From the NCBI GenBank assembly GCA_017631435.1, contig JAGBTG010000058.1:56570-120569 (forward strand): a stretch of DNA of 64,000 bases, written 5' to 3'. The notes below the pieces were generated by a model. It was not told the DNA's origin. It made no database searches and saw nothing but the letters and a program-made list of their open reading frames with translations. The stretch comes from Bacteroidales bacterium (GTDB taxonomy: Bacteria; Bacteroidota; Bacteroidia; Bacteroidales; UBA932). The position numbers and the translations under genes were made by a program. This document shows, piece after piece, positions 27,806 to 36,160 of the stretch. The number at the start of each line of letters is the position of its first letter. The stretch's first letter is position 1.

Positions 27806-28639
27806 ATGAGGCAATTTTGGATTATTACTCTATGTCTTACGATAGGCATAAGCGCAACTGCTCAAGACAGGCTCAAAACAACTCACGACATTAAAGCCGC
27901 CTCCGAAAAAATTGACGGGGTCTACATTCCTCGCGACATAGAAGATGCAATCAATGTCCTTGACACATGTCTGACATCTGAACAGAAGGACACATTAAGA
28001 GCTTTATCTTTTGAGGATTACAATGGGTTGCACCACGGGCTCGGGAGAGCACTACGCAACGATTGGGGGCTTTGGGGTGGTTCAAGGCTTCGTGATTACT
28101 TTACATCATTCGGAGTGTATCATCCTGATGATATGTCGGGATATATACTACTTGCCTTTTATCACCACCTTCACGGAACTGAATGCCCAAGGATTCAAGA
28201 TGTAAAGTTATCAACAGGAAGCGCTAAAAAAATAACAATATTCACAAGAGATTGGTGGCGAATTAAAGCAAGCTATAGAAGGGTTTTCAGAGAACTCAAA
28301 GACGACGGATATAAGAAGGGAGCAGAGGTGTATTATGAATATCCTTATGGATTCTCGAATGAAAAAGAGGAGAACATTTATAATGACGCCGAAAACCTCG
28401 AGATCAAAGCAAGGGGTGTGATAAAGGCATTTGACAAGAAAAACGGATATGTACTTGTTCAGATAGAGCACACTCCAGAACCTTATGGAATAATCATATA
28501 CGACGGGAATCAGCCGTGGTACGAAGATTCTTACAGAGATTATACCACATTCTCTTTAGACACACCTAATATTTTCTTTCTTCAAGAGGGTGACGAATTG
28601 TGGTTCAAATTATCAGAATTTGATACATATTGGTATTAG
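27806..28639 (+). CDS. Secreted DUF6794 protein
   Basis: A 277-residue exported protein with signal peptide MRQFWIITLCLTIGISATAQ. Residues about 40-125 match the DUF6794 pattern: YIPRDIEDAINVLDTCL, then LHHGLGRALRNDWGLWGGSR, then YFTSFGVYHPDDMSGYILL. The C-terminal half is aromatic and charged with no domain I recognise. DUF6794 function is unknown; such proteins are typical of Bacteroidota and often occur in variable regions. A purine-rich AAGAAAGGAAAT lies before the ATG, although no clear TAnnTTTG was found. The gene lies between direct repeats next to a tRNA, so it may be a mobile or laterally gained cassette; that is inference. Confidence 0.75.
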   Translation: MRQFWIITLCLTIGISATAQDRLKTTHDIKAASEKIDGVYIPRDIEDAINVLDTCLTSEQKDTLRALSFEDYNGLHHGLGRALRNDWGLWGGSRLRDYFTSFGVYHPDDMSGYILLAFYHHLHGTECPRIQDVKLSTGSAKKITIFTRDWWRIKASYRRVFRELKDDGYKKGAEVYYEYPYGFSNEKEENIYNDAENLEIKARGVIKAFDKKNGYVLVQIEHTPEPYGIIIYDGNQPWYEDSYRDYTTFSLDTPNIFFLQEGDELWFKLSEFDTYWY

Positions 28640-28686
28640 TCAAACGATGGAAAAGGTGACGCAGTTCATTTTACACCCTCGTTACT

Positions 28687-28757
28687 TTGAGCTTTTTTCT
28701 GTTGTTGTGACAGGGCCCTGCGGCATCGGAGAGGGGAATGGCGGAGCCTCAATCCCC
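28687..28757 (+). repeat. Direct repeat, right copy
   Basis: TTGAGCTTTTTTCTGTTG through GGAGCCTCAATCCCC, matching 27561-27672 apart from an internal gap. It runs straight into the first copy of the RAYT-associated repeat at 28762. Confidence 0.75.
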
Positions 28758-28761
28758 ACCC

Positions 28762-29011
28762 CCAAGACGATGGCACACTAAATCCCCTTCACACCCCATT
28801 CCTACCGATACTCCCCGTGCCACCCGTAAAGAAACCCTACGAATGGCACACAACGCCCCCTCTACAAGCACTCGCAGGACACTTCAAGCGTTCCATCGTC
28901 TTGGCGAAACAATCGTCCATCCTGGCCAAACAATAGCCCATCCTGGCCAAACCTCATCCCCGGCAATAAAACAAGCCCCACAACCTCATCCCGAGACTGC
29001 AGGGCCTGCCC
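28762..29011 (+). repeat. RAYT-associated structured repeat, copy A
   Basis: Imperfect direct copy of 30142-30399. It holds an outer stem CCAAGACGATGG (28762-28773) pairing with CCATCGTCTTGG (28893-28904). An inner stem GTGCCA (28817-28822) pairs with TGGCAC (28844-28849) around a conserved GAAACC loop. It ends with a 37-bp block (28975-29011) identical to 30363-30399. Between them, TCCTGGCCAAAC is tandemly repeated at 28919-28952. No coding potential is evident. It lies downstream of the transposase gene. Confidence 0.82.
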
Positions 29012-29099
29012 GACTTAACCTAACTTAAAAAACTATTTCATCTATAGAACAATAGTTCCCACTAATAGTTCAAACATTGGAAAAAGATTTCAATATCTC

Positions 29100-30044
29100 C
29101 TAAACAAATCCCTTCAGTATCTCCGCATCCAGATGAAGCATCCTGGCAATTTGTTTTACTGTAGAAGCATACTCATACCTCAACTTTTTGGCAAGCTTTA
29201 CCCTGGAATTCACACTGAGCATCCTCAAGTCTGCTTCACCGAAAAGCTCCAGTGACAGCTTCCCCACAATTACCCTCAACTCCTTATCCGGCAAAAAGGC
29301 CCTGGTTCCAAATGAGAAATAATTGTCCATCTCACCCTCAAGTTTCCTGGATAGAAAATAAAGATACCTTCCTGGCGTCCTGTAAAGTTTCTCCAAAAAT
29401 TGAACATCCACAAAACAGCGGGGATTGAGCATTCCATTCCTGTCAACCAGCCAGTCTTGCGGCAACTGATGATGGGTTCCCAACAACATCCACTGCTCCC
29501 GTTTGGAGATAGAATCCAACCTGCGGAACTGCCCTACATCCTCAGCCGCTCTGAATATGAATCTGGCCACACCCCATGGATACTCATCGGGCATCCTGCG
29601 CCATCCTGCCACAATCGGATTTCTGTCGAGATAGGCCAATGTGGCCAGCAATCTGTCGGGAGTATCAATTTTTATGATTTGAGCGGGCAATGTATGGAGG
29701 TGTCCGGTTACACCATATCGGGAAGAAATGTACTTGCCCTTGAGATTCTTGAACCTGGAGATGTATTCTTTGCATGCAGGCATTGTTCCCCTCAGAACAA
29801 AATGGACATGATTATCCATAAGCACAAATGACACCTGTATGGCTCCCGACAAAAAAGCACAAATTCCACACCTGTTTACACCTGCTATGAAATCACGGTC
29901 ATCCTGGAACATCCAGTCCAAAAAAGCGCCATCTGTACAGATGTGGTAAAACGCCTGATCTCCCCCATTAAAAAAAATCCTTTCCACCGAAAAAAGAAAT
30001 GTCTGGCCTACACAAATCCTTCCCTCCAATTCCACCCAGGCCAT
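29100..30044 (-). mobile_element. REP-associated tyrosine transposase (RAYT, Y1/HUH family)
   Basis: A 314-residue protein of the TnpA_REP/RAYT branch of IS200-like Y1 transposases. These are single-copy HUH nucleases thought to mobilise short palindromic repeats. Motifs in order: QAFYHICTDG (30-39); the HUH histidines in MDNHVHFVL (H79, H81); and the catalytic tyrosine helix AYLDRNPIVAG (Y138), followed by YPWGVARF. The C-terminus (SRVKLAKKLRYEYASTVKQI) is a helix-turn-helix-like DNA-binding segment. The frame is intact, so it may be active. I chose ATG at 30044; a GTG at 30056 is also possible. Two direct copies of a structured repeat flank it on both sides. Confidence 0.88.
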
Positions 30045-30141
30045 ATTGGCGGACACATGAAGTCTCTACAAAGTTTGCGAATATTTTTTTGCTATACAAA
30101 CATTTCTTTTCCTCCCGGGCTACGCTCCCACCCCCTCCTTG

Positions 30142-30399
30142 CCAAGACAACGGCACACCAAATCCCCGCCACACACCCCTCCAGACCACCCTCCCCGTGC
30201 CATCCATAGAGAAACCTTACGGATGGCACACCGTACCCCATCCACAAACACATTTGTGCAAGATCGAGTGTGCCATCGTCTTGGCAATAAATCCACACCA
30301 AATTATTTATCATCCCCTACTCTCAGGCATTGCGGTAGCCGTGGAATCTGCCAAAAAAACAGGCCCCACAACCTCATCCCGAGACTGCAGGGCCTGCCC
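30142..30399 (+). repeat. RAYT-associated structured repeat, copy B
   Basis: Direct copy of 28762-29011 on the other side of the transposase gene. Outer arms are CCAAGACAACGGCACAC (30142-30158) and GTGTGCCATCGTCTTGG (30268-30284), 15 of 17 bases able to pair. The inner hairpin GTGCCATCC (30197-30205) pairs perfectly with GGATGGCAC (30221-30229). The 3' 37-bp block (30363-30399), identical in copy A, closes CAGGCCC with GGGCCTG here. It lies about 100 bp upstream of the transposase start. Confidence 0.82.
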
Positions 30400-30413
30400 A
30401 ACTTTAAATATCT

Positions 30414-31562
30414 CTACTCTATAAAATTCCTATAAAGGCACTCTACGCTCTCACAAAGGATATTGGCAAACACCTTGTCGGTTTTGGCATTGCAGCCATT
30501 GGTCATCACTACAAAGCCCCATTTCTCATCCTTGTCCCAGAACATTGCAGTATGCGCACCAAGAGCCAAGCCGTCGTGGCCTACAAGCCTGTGCCCTGCC
30601 AAAAGGTCATTGGTCCGCAACAATGCCATTCCATAACGTTCACCCTCGTAGTTGGTGGTTGTAATCTCGCTCTGCATAAGTTCACAACTCTGGGGAGAAA
30701 GGATTTTTACATTGCCGATAGTACCCATGTTCATATGCATCATCATTACTTTTGCAAGATCTGCCGCAGATATTTTAAGACCTCCTGTAGGTGAAAACAA
30801 TGTAGCAGAATAACCCATCCTGTAGTTGGCCAACCCCTCCTCAATTGAAGGATAGGCATCAGATTTCCTGTATGTAGAATTGGCCTTGTCCAAAGTATAA
30901 ATCCCTACAAACCTTGTTGAGTCCAAAAAGTGCACATTATGGTTTGCATATACTCCAAGGGGAGCAAGAACGTGATTATGAACATACTCATCAAACCTCT
31001 CGCCGCTCACTTTCTCCACAATTGCTCCAAGGGTATTGAAACCGAGGTTACAATACTGGTATTTGCTTCCCGGCTCCCAATCATTCCAGGCTTTCTCCCA
31101 AGTAGGGGAAGTCTCCCTGTTGAGATTGTCAAATGTAAAATATCCGTTTGCATCACTCATGCTGGAGGTATGCGAAAGGAGCATCCTCACTGTAATTGGA
31201 GTATCCGGGAACTTTGGATTCCTTATTACAAAACCCATCAGTTCCGACACATCTGCATCCAGGCTCAGTCTCCCGGCCTCAACAAGCTGCAAAACGGATG
31301 TTGCAGTAAATGATTTTGAGATGGAAGCTATCCTCAACACATCACCGTCTTCCCACAAAACCTTATTCTCCCAATCCTTGTAGCCAAATGTATTGGTGTA
31401 AACTATCCCACCATCCTTCACCACGGCCACAGCCAGGCCCACAGCCTCATTCTTCTCCACAATCTGCGACAGTTCAGCCTCCGCAATTCCGGCACGGGAG
31501 GTACATGCCACTGCCAGCATCATGGCAGCACACCCTAATAGGGTTTTAACAAACTTTTTCAT
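30414..31562 (-). CDS. Serine hydrolase, class C beta-lactamase/DD-peptidase family
   Basis: A 382-residue exported lipoprotein-type protein (hydrophobic start, then AVAC with the lipid-acceptor C20). The serine beta-lactamase-like fold is marked by SISK (S80, K83), YCN (Y170, N172) and HDG (H329, G331), which replaces the KTG box as in esterase and D-aminopeptidase members. Substrate could be peptidoglycan stem peptides or a small ester; there is no evidence for true beta-lactam resistance. The next gene on the same strand starts 30 bp further upstream, so the three minus-strand genes to 33261 may form one unit. Confidence 0.85.
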   Translation of the reverse strand: MKKFVKTLLGCAAMMLAVACTSRAGIAEAELSQIVEKNEAVGLAVAVVKDGGIVYTNTFGYKDWENKVLWEDGDVLRIASISKSFTATSVLQLVEAGRLSLDADVSELMGFVIRNPKFPDTPITVRMLLSHTSSMSDANGYFTFDNLNRETSPTWEKAWNDWEPGSKYQYCNLGFNTLGAIVEKVSGERFDEYVHNHVLAPLGVYANHNVHFLDSTRFVGIYTLDKANSTYRKSDAYPSIEEGLANYRMGYSATLFSPTGGLKISAADLAKVMMMHMNMGTIGNVKILSPQSCELMQSEITTTNYEGERYGMALLRTNDLLAGHRLVGHDGLALGAHTAMFWDKDEKWGFVVMTNGCNAKTDKVFANILCESVECLYRNFIE

Positions 31563-31592
31563 ATTCCCGACAATTTACATTAATAAACTTAT

Positions 31593-31952
31593 TCATTTAC
31601 CCTTCAACCCATAAAGCCTGAAAGAAAAATACCCCTTACCGGCAAAATAAGCCAGAGCGGCATCAAGCATACCCTGCTTCACCGATTCATCAGCATCTGA
31701 ATGAAAGAGTATTTCTACAAAACTCTCAAGGGCTGAATCTGAAAGTTTCATCTCCTCAGCCAGGAACCACACAGGATTCTCATGGCTCAAGATCTCATCA
31801 AGAGCAACAGGGAAGCCTTCAAGCGAAAACTCCTCCTTAACATCGGCAACGGTATAATCCACAGTACCGCCATCCATCAGCCCCAGTTTCCTGGCAATAT
31901 GGGCAAGCATCTCGCCCAAACGGTCAATTTCCCTAAGAATAAAATCCTGCAT
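31593..31952 (-). CDS. Small helical protein of unknown function
   Basis: A 119-residue soluble protein without signal peptide. It starts MQDFILREIDRLGEMLAHIA, an amphipathic helix reminiscent of the start of DUF6483-type proteins, and is predicted mostly helical, ending in a basic YGLKGK. I do not recognise a catalytic motif. It lies between the serine hydrolase and a secreted TPR protein on the same strand (43-bp gap to the latter), so it is probably co-transcribed with them. Confidence 0.65.
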   Translation of the reverse strand: MQDFILREIDRLGEMLAHIARKLGLMDGGTVDYTVADVKEEFSLEGFPVALDEILSHENPVWFLAEEMKLSDSALESFVEILFHSDADESVKQGMLDAALAYFAGKGYFSFRLYGLKGK

Positions 31953-31995
31953 AACCTGTCCTCCAAATTAAAACAATCCACTAAATTAAAACATT

Positions 31996-33261
31996 TTACT
32001 CACCAGCCATAAACTCCTCCTCACGGATGAATTCCATTTCCGCCTGCACAAACTTCCAGGTAGTGGAGCCCTCCTTACCAACTGTCAGATATCTGTTGTA
32101 ATACTCCAAAGCCTTCCTGTAATTCTTGGCGAGCCTGTAGGCATACCCCACTTTAGCAATATGGGCAGGCATCAGCTCCCCATACGATTCAGCCTTTACA
32201 TAATATTTTACCCCTTTGCTGTACTGGCCATCCTGCGTATACATCTCTGCTCTGGTAAGGTTTATCTTGAACATCATTGCCGAATCCGGCTGAAGCATCT
32301 GCTCAGCCCTGTTAAGCAAAGAATCCGCATCATACTCATACATCGCCTTGGTGCAGCAATATCCCATATAATACACCAGATTAACATCAGTACTGTCCAA
32401 CCTGGATGCCCTTCTGAACCAACCGTACGCAGTGAGCCAATCCTCCTTCATCATATCATTCAACCCCAAATAATAGTATCCCGACAATTTGTCGGCACCT
32501 TGCCGCAACGCCCACTTGAACGCCTTTGAAGACTCATCATACCTGGCCTGCCCATGCAGCGCCACACCCAGTATGGGAGCAATGGTCACATTGGCCGAAT
32601 CAACCTTCAGATAGGCCGAAGTCATCCGGGCCACCCTGTCAAAATCTTTCCTCCCCAAATATATTCCCGACAGCTTCTCCAAAGTCCTGTAATCGGCAGG
32701 ATTTTTCCCGTAGGCCCAACTATAATAACATAGGGCCGAATCTGCAATCTGCAGTTTGTTGAAACAGTCTCCAACCAATGTAATTATTGAATGGATGGAA
32801 TCTTTTTCCAGCACATTGCGGCACTCCGAAATTGTGCCATGATAATCCTCCATCCTATAATGGAGCATCGCTTTCTGCATCTTGAAATAGAGGTTCTCCG
32901 GAGCCATCTGTACCGCCAGGGAATAGAAAATCATGGCTGCATTATTGTTTCCGTTCATACGGTGGCAATCGGCCAAAGAGGCAAAAGCAGCAGGGTCATC
33001 ACCCGAAATCCTTAAGGCATCCGTAAGTGTTTCTATTGCATCCGAAAACTTGTAAAGACTCTTTTGACAAGCTGCCTTCTGAAGGAGCAAATCCCTCAAT
33101 TTTGAGCTGTCCTGCAGTTGCGCAATCTCCAAATCCAGAAGCTCTACAGCCTCCTGAAAATTATAATTTTCCACCGCCTTACGCCAGGATTTTTCCGGGT
33201 CCTGAGCCTGGGCCACAAAACAGAATCTTACAAAAACCAAAATCAATACAAGTCTTCTCAT
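31996..33261 (-). CDS. Secreted tetratricopeptide repeat protein
   Basis: A 421-residue periplasmic TPR protein: signal peptide MRRLVLILVFVRFCFVAQAQ, then about nine TPR-like helical pairs (for example SDAIETLTDALRISGDDPAA, NNAAMIFYSLAVQMAPENLY, AKNYRKALEYYNRYLTV). TPR arrays act as protein docking platforms; the partner is unknown. Its 200-bp upstream region holds three regularly spaced TGTAAA/TTTACA motifs that look like a regulator binding array, so this gene may be strongly controlled. Confidence 0.8.
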   Translation of the reverse strand: MRRLVLILVFVRFCFVAQAQDPEKSWRKAVENYNFQEAVELLDLEIAQLQDSSKLRDLLLQKAACQKSLYKFSDAIETLTDALRISGDDPAAFASLADCHRMNGNNNAAMIFYSLAVQMAPENLYFKMQKAMLHYRMEDYHGTISECRNVLEKDSIHSIITLVGDCFNKLQIADSALCYYSWAYGKNPADYRTLEKLSGIYLGRKDFDRVARMTSAYLKVDSANVTIAPILGVALHGQARYDESSKAFKWALRQGADKLSGYYYLGLNDMMKEDWLTAYGWFRRASRLDSTDVNLVYYMGYCCTKAMYEYDADSLLNRAEQMLQPDSAMMFKINLTRAEMYTQDGQYSKGVKYYVKAESYGELMPAHIAKVGYAYRLAKNYRKALEYYNRYLTVGKEGSTTWKFVQAEMEFIREEEFMAGE

Positions 33262-33299
33262 AGTTATGGGAACCTATTATAAAAACGCCATTGGAATTA

Positions 33300-33395
33300 T
33301 GTAAAATATATTTACACTTCCACATTTTATTCCATTAGTTTACAACCATTTTACAAACTAATTGCAAACTTGGGGCAGTGTAAATGTTTTTTACA
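33300..33395. promoter_or_regulatory. Three phased TGTAAA/TTTACA operator-like motifs
   Basis: TGTAAA-N5-TTTACA at 33300-33316, TTTACA-N5-TTTACA at 33339-33355, and TGTAAA-N5-TTTACA at 33379-33395. Start-to-start distances are 39 and 40 bp, near four helical turns. The middle one lies inside a larger inverted repeat (ATTAGTTT at 33335 with AAACTAAT at 33356). All lie upstream of the TPR gene and after the peroxiredoxin terminator. Confidence 0.55.
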
Positions 33396-33399
33396 CTAC

Positions 33400-33441
33400 A
33401 AAAAAGGGCCCTGCAACAGGAAAAATCCAGCTGCAGAGCCC
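33400..33441 (-). terminator. Terminator of the peroxiredoxin gene
   Basis: GGGCTCTGCA pairs with TGCAGGGCCC on the minus strand, followed by TTTTTT, 20 bp after the stop codon. Confidence 0.85.
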
Positions 33442-33460
33442 ATCAATTTTAAAAAAAACC

Positions 33461-34132
33461 TTACAGTTTCTTTGAACAGAGGTACCACTCGTGGCAAGTA
33501 AGCCCCTCCTCTTTCACACGCTCATGGGCATCTGCAGTTGTAACCGGATAATGCACCACAACATCCTTGCCCGGCTCCCAGTTTGCAGGGAGTGCAACAT
33601 CGTGGGCATCGGCAGTCTGGAGTCCAATAATCACACGTTTTATCTCGTCAAAATTACGACCCAGCACAAGCGGATAATAGATAATTGCACGGATCTTGTC
33701 TGAAGGGTCAATGAAGAACACTGCCCTCACGCAGGCGTTGTTTGCCTCGCCAGGCATAATCATGCCGTAAAGTTTTGAGACGGTCTTGCTCAAATCTACA
33801 ATTATCGGGAAGCCAATCTCCACATTCCTGTTTCCCTCCCACTCTATTTTCTCCTGAATGTTCCTCACCCATGCAATGTGGCTGCTTAGGCTGTCTACAG
33901 ACAATCCCACCAATTGGGTATTCAATGCCTCAAACTCCTCCTGCATCTTTGCAAATGCTATGAACTCGGTTGTACAAACCGGAGTAAAATCTGCAGGGTG
34001 GCTGAAAAGTATCTTCCATTTTCCTGCATAATCTCCAGGGAAATTCAATTTGCCATGTGTAGTCATTGCCCTGAATTCAGGGGCCTGGTCGCCAATACGC
34101 GGCATAGACCAGCAAGTGTTGTTGTTCTCCAT
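33461..34132 (-). CDS. Peroxiredoxin (Prx6-like thioredoxin peroxidase)
   Basis: Reduces hydrogen peroxide and organic peroxides. The 223-residue protein carries the peroxidatic cysteine C53 in HPADFTPVCTTEF. The C-terminal LTCHEWYLCSKKL contributes two more cysteines, as in archaeal and Bacteroidales Prx6-class enzymes that use a C-terminal resolving cysteine. I chose the ATG at 34132 (MENNNTCWSM) since family similarity begins at PRIGDQAPEF; the longer frame adds 28 unrelated residues. It is a single-gene unit with its own terminator, divergent from a secreted protein gene. Confidence 0.92.
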   Translation of the reverse strand: MENNNTCWSMPRIGDQAPEFRAMTTHGKLNFPGDYAGKWKILFSHPADFTPVCTTEFIAFAKMQEEFEALNTQLVGLSVDSLSSHIAWVRNIQEKIEWEGNRNVEIGFPIIVDLSKTVSKLYGMIMPGEANNACVRAVFFIDPSDKIRAIIYYPLVLGRNFDEIKRVIIGLQTADAHDVALPANWEPGKDVVVHYPVTTADAHERVKEEGLTCHEWYLCSKKL

Positions 34133-34228
34133 ATTATCTTGTTTTTCCTTTAAATTCAAACGGTCTGATTTTTGCACCACCAAGTTACAAATATTTGCTA
34201 AATTTACCACCATCAAAACCCTTCAATT

Positions 34229-34936
34229 ATGAAACCGCGTCTATTGCTGCTCCCTTTACTGTTGTGGCTCCTGCTATGCACGCATACCATCTCTGCGCAG
34301 GACTTCCTTCAGAAATACCCCACCCTTACCAATGAGAACCTCAATGATTTTATCGCAGACTGGTACGGATGGTCATGCGTACACCAGAAGCAGAACAGAA
34401 GCAAGGAAATGGACATCCTGTTCAAAAATGTTTTTGAGTACTATGGGGAAAGATGCAAAAACAACGGAGAATTCCTTGTCTTGCCGTCTGATGTTGTGGT
34501 TTCAAGCTATGACTCAGTTTTTACAGACAAAATGATATATGAGTACGGTATATGGGGAAATAAAACAGGGGAAATCAGCATAACTCCAGTCCTGGAAAGC
34601 AAAAGAAAGATTCTTTACTTAAATCTCAAAATACGGACGCTGCTAGACAATTATGTAGGGGGAATATACACCTCCAGCTATCACAGCTATCATAGCGAAC
34701 TGTTGGAGATAAATGAAGAGCATCTGACGAATTTGAGAAAGTTCATCCCAGTAGTAGAAGCACATGATACGGGATACTGGTATTACTGCTCAATGCCTAT
34801 AATTTACGGGATAAACAAATTAAAAAATGGATACTACACTATAGTCCAGACAGATTTCCAGAAATCAGATGCGATTTTCATCAACACAAAAGGGAATAAA
34901 CAGGAAATAGAATACCTAGTCAGTTATTTTGAATAA
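34229..34936 (+). CDS. Secreted protein of unknown function
   Basis: A 235-residue exported protein with a leucine-rich signal peptide (MKPRLLLLPLLLWLLLCTHT, cleavage probably after ISA). The mature part begins QDFLQKYPTLTNENLNDFIA and contains alternating strands rich in Y and I, with no domain I recognise. It runs convergently with the Nudix gene, 5 bp apart, with no terminator visible between them. Base composition resembles its neighbours. Confidence 0.65.
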   Translation: MKPRLLLLPLLLWLLLCTHTISAQDFLQKYPTLTNENLNDFIADWYGWSCVHQKQNRSKEMDILFKNVFEYYGERCKNNGEFLVLPSDVVVSSYDSVFTDKMIYEYGIWGNKTGEISITPVLESKRKILYLNLKIRTLLDNYVGGIYTSSYHSYHSELLEINEEHLTNLRKFIPVVEAHDTGYWYYCSMPIIYGINKLKNGYYTIVQTDFQKSDAIFINTKGNKQEIEYLVSYFE

Positions 34937-34941
34937 ATAAT

Positions 34942-35496
34942 CTATTCCCCCACAAAATGCCTCCATAGCGGCGCAACCATAAGCGCTTGGGTAAGTTCGT
35001 TGCGCTCAAGGAGCCCTTTAACCTGCTCACGGGAAAGGAGTTCCACGGAAATGTCTTCTGTGCGCTCCAGATTCTGCTCGGCCACTTTCTCAACACCACG
35101 GGCTACAAAACAATGGGTATAGTTATTGGTGGTAGAGGAATTGCCGCACAGGGTCATGATCTCCTCCCACTCACCTCCGGCATATCCGGTCTCCTCAAGC
35201 AGTTCCCTTTTTGCCGCCTCCAGAGGGGGTTCTCCAGCCTCAACAACACCGGCACACACCTCATAGCAGGTTACTCCCAAACCGTGCCTGTACTGCCTCT
35301 CCATAACATACTGCCCCTCTTTGGTAATGGCAATGACATTCACCCAATCGGGATATTCCAGCACATAGAACTCATCATTCACTTGTCCCGATGGGAGCTG
35401 CACACAATCCTTCCTCACTGTAAGCCAAGGGCGTTTGAACAGATACTCACTCTTCAGGATTTCCCATTTGCCGTCTGTATTTATTGTTGATTTCAT
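34942..35496 (-). CDS. Nudix hydrolase, ADP-ribose pyrophosphatase type
   Basis: Hydrolyses nucleoside diphosphate-linked compounds, most likely ADP-ribose or ADP-sugars. The 184-residue protein has a complete Nudix box at residues 83-105 (G83, E89, R97-E98, E101-E102, G104), and EYPDWVNVIAIT and RQYRHG precede it as in the NudF group. The ATG at 35496 (MKSTINTDGKWE) was preferred because the 41-residue extension would run into the spacer of the divergent sigma gene. Exact substrate is not determinable here. Confidence 0.85.
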   Translation of the reverse strand: MKSTINTDGKWEILKSEYLFKRPWLTVRKDCVQLPSGQVNDEFYVLEYPDWVNVIAITKEGQYVMERQYRHGLGVTCYEVCAGVVEAGEPPLEAAKRELLEETGYAGGEWEEIMTLCGNSSTTNNYTHCFVARGVEKVAEQNLERTEDISVELLSREQVKGLLERNELTQALMVAPLWRHFVGE

Positions 35497-35596
35497 ACAC
35501 TTCCTTTTACTGTCTGGTAAAGTTAGGAAAATTCCATTAACTTTAGATGTTACAAAACACCAACCTTTCCGTATTACAAGTGAACAAGCATTAAAA

Positions 35597-36160
35597 ATGA
35601 CAACGCAGGAACTGAACACAGAATTTGTAGAGGTGAAGGATGCCGCATACAGGTATGCCTGCAGCCTGCTCCATAACCGGGAGGAGGCAGAGGATCTGGT
35701 ACAGGACCTGTACGAGAAACTCTGGCGGAGGAGACTGCTGGTAAGGCATAAGGGATTTGTTCAACTGGTTATGACCAGTGCCCGGAATATGTGCATGGAT
35801 ATATTGAGGACCCGGCAGAAAGGGCGTGAAAACACACCGCAAAATTATGGAGGGGATGTAAAACGGAATGCAGAGGATATGAGAGCAGGAGAATGGGAAG
35901 AAGAGGCCGTAATGTGGGAAGAGGAGCGGGAAAAGGAGGATACGGCAACAATTGTAGCCAAACTGGTGGAACGGCTGCCGCAAAAGGAACGGGAAGCATT
36001 TCACTTGAGGGTAATAGAGGAACTTGATTACCCGGTAATTGCAGAGATTATGGGAATAACCGAAAGTGCAGCCAGAATGGCCTGCTCAAGAGGGAGAAAC
36101 AAAGTAAAGGAAGAACTTTTAAAGATAATGGATTATGGACTTGAAAGAAAACAAAGCTGA
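35597..36160 (+). CDS. ECF-type RNA polymerase sigma factor
   Basis: A 187-residue sigma-70 family factor. Region 2 is AAYRYACSLLHNREEAEDLV with the core-binding QDLYEKLWRRR. Region 4 is LPQKEREAFHLRVIEELDYP then IAEIMGITESAARMACSRGR, a helix-turn-helix. The linker is charged and acidic. I chose the ATG at 35597 over the longer frame (35435), which extends antisense into the Nudix gene. The stop overlaps the next gene by 26 bp, so it heads a four-gene operon with a membrane anti-sigma candidate, a secreted beta-barrel-like protein and a DUF4252 protein. That arrangement suggests envelope-signal control. Confidence 0.88.
   Translation: MTTQELNTEFVEVKDAAYRYACSLLHNREEAEDLVQDLYEKLWRRRLLVRHKGFVQLVMTSARNMCMDILRTRQKGRENTPQNYGGDVKRNAEDMRAGEWEEEAVMWEEEREKEDTATIVAKLVERLPQKEREAFHLRVIEELDYPVIAEIMGITESAARMACSRGRNKVKEELLKIMDYGLERKQS

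Noticed and set aside
27177-30413. Classical IS element with terminal inverted repeats and target duplication
   Set aside because: The transposase is of the RAYT/HUH type, the flanking repeats are direct, and no short target duplication was seen.
30414-31562. Antibiotic-resistance beta-lactamase
   Set aside because: Motifs SISK, YCN and HDG fit esterase/DD-peptidase-like relatives; nothing specific for resistance.
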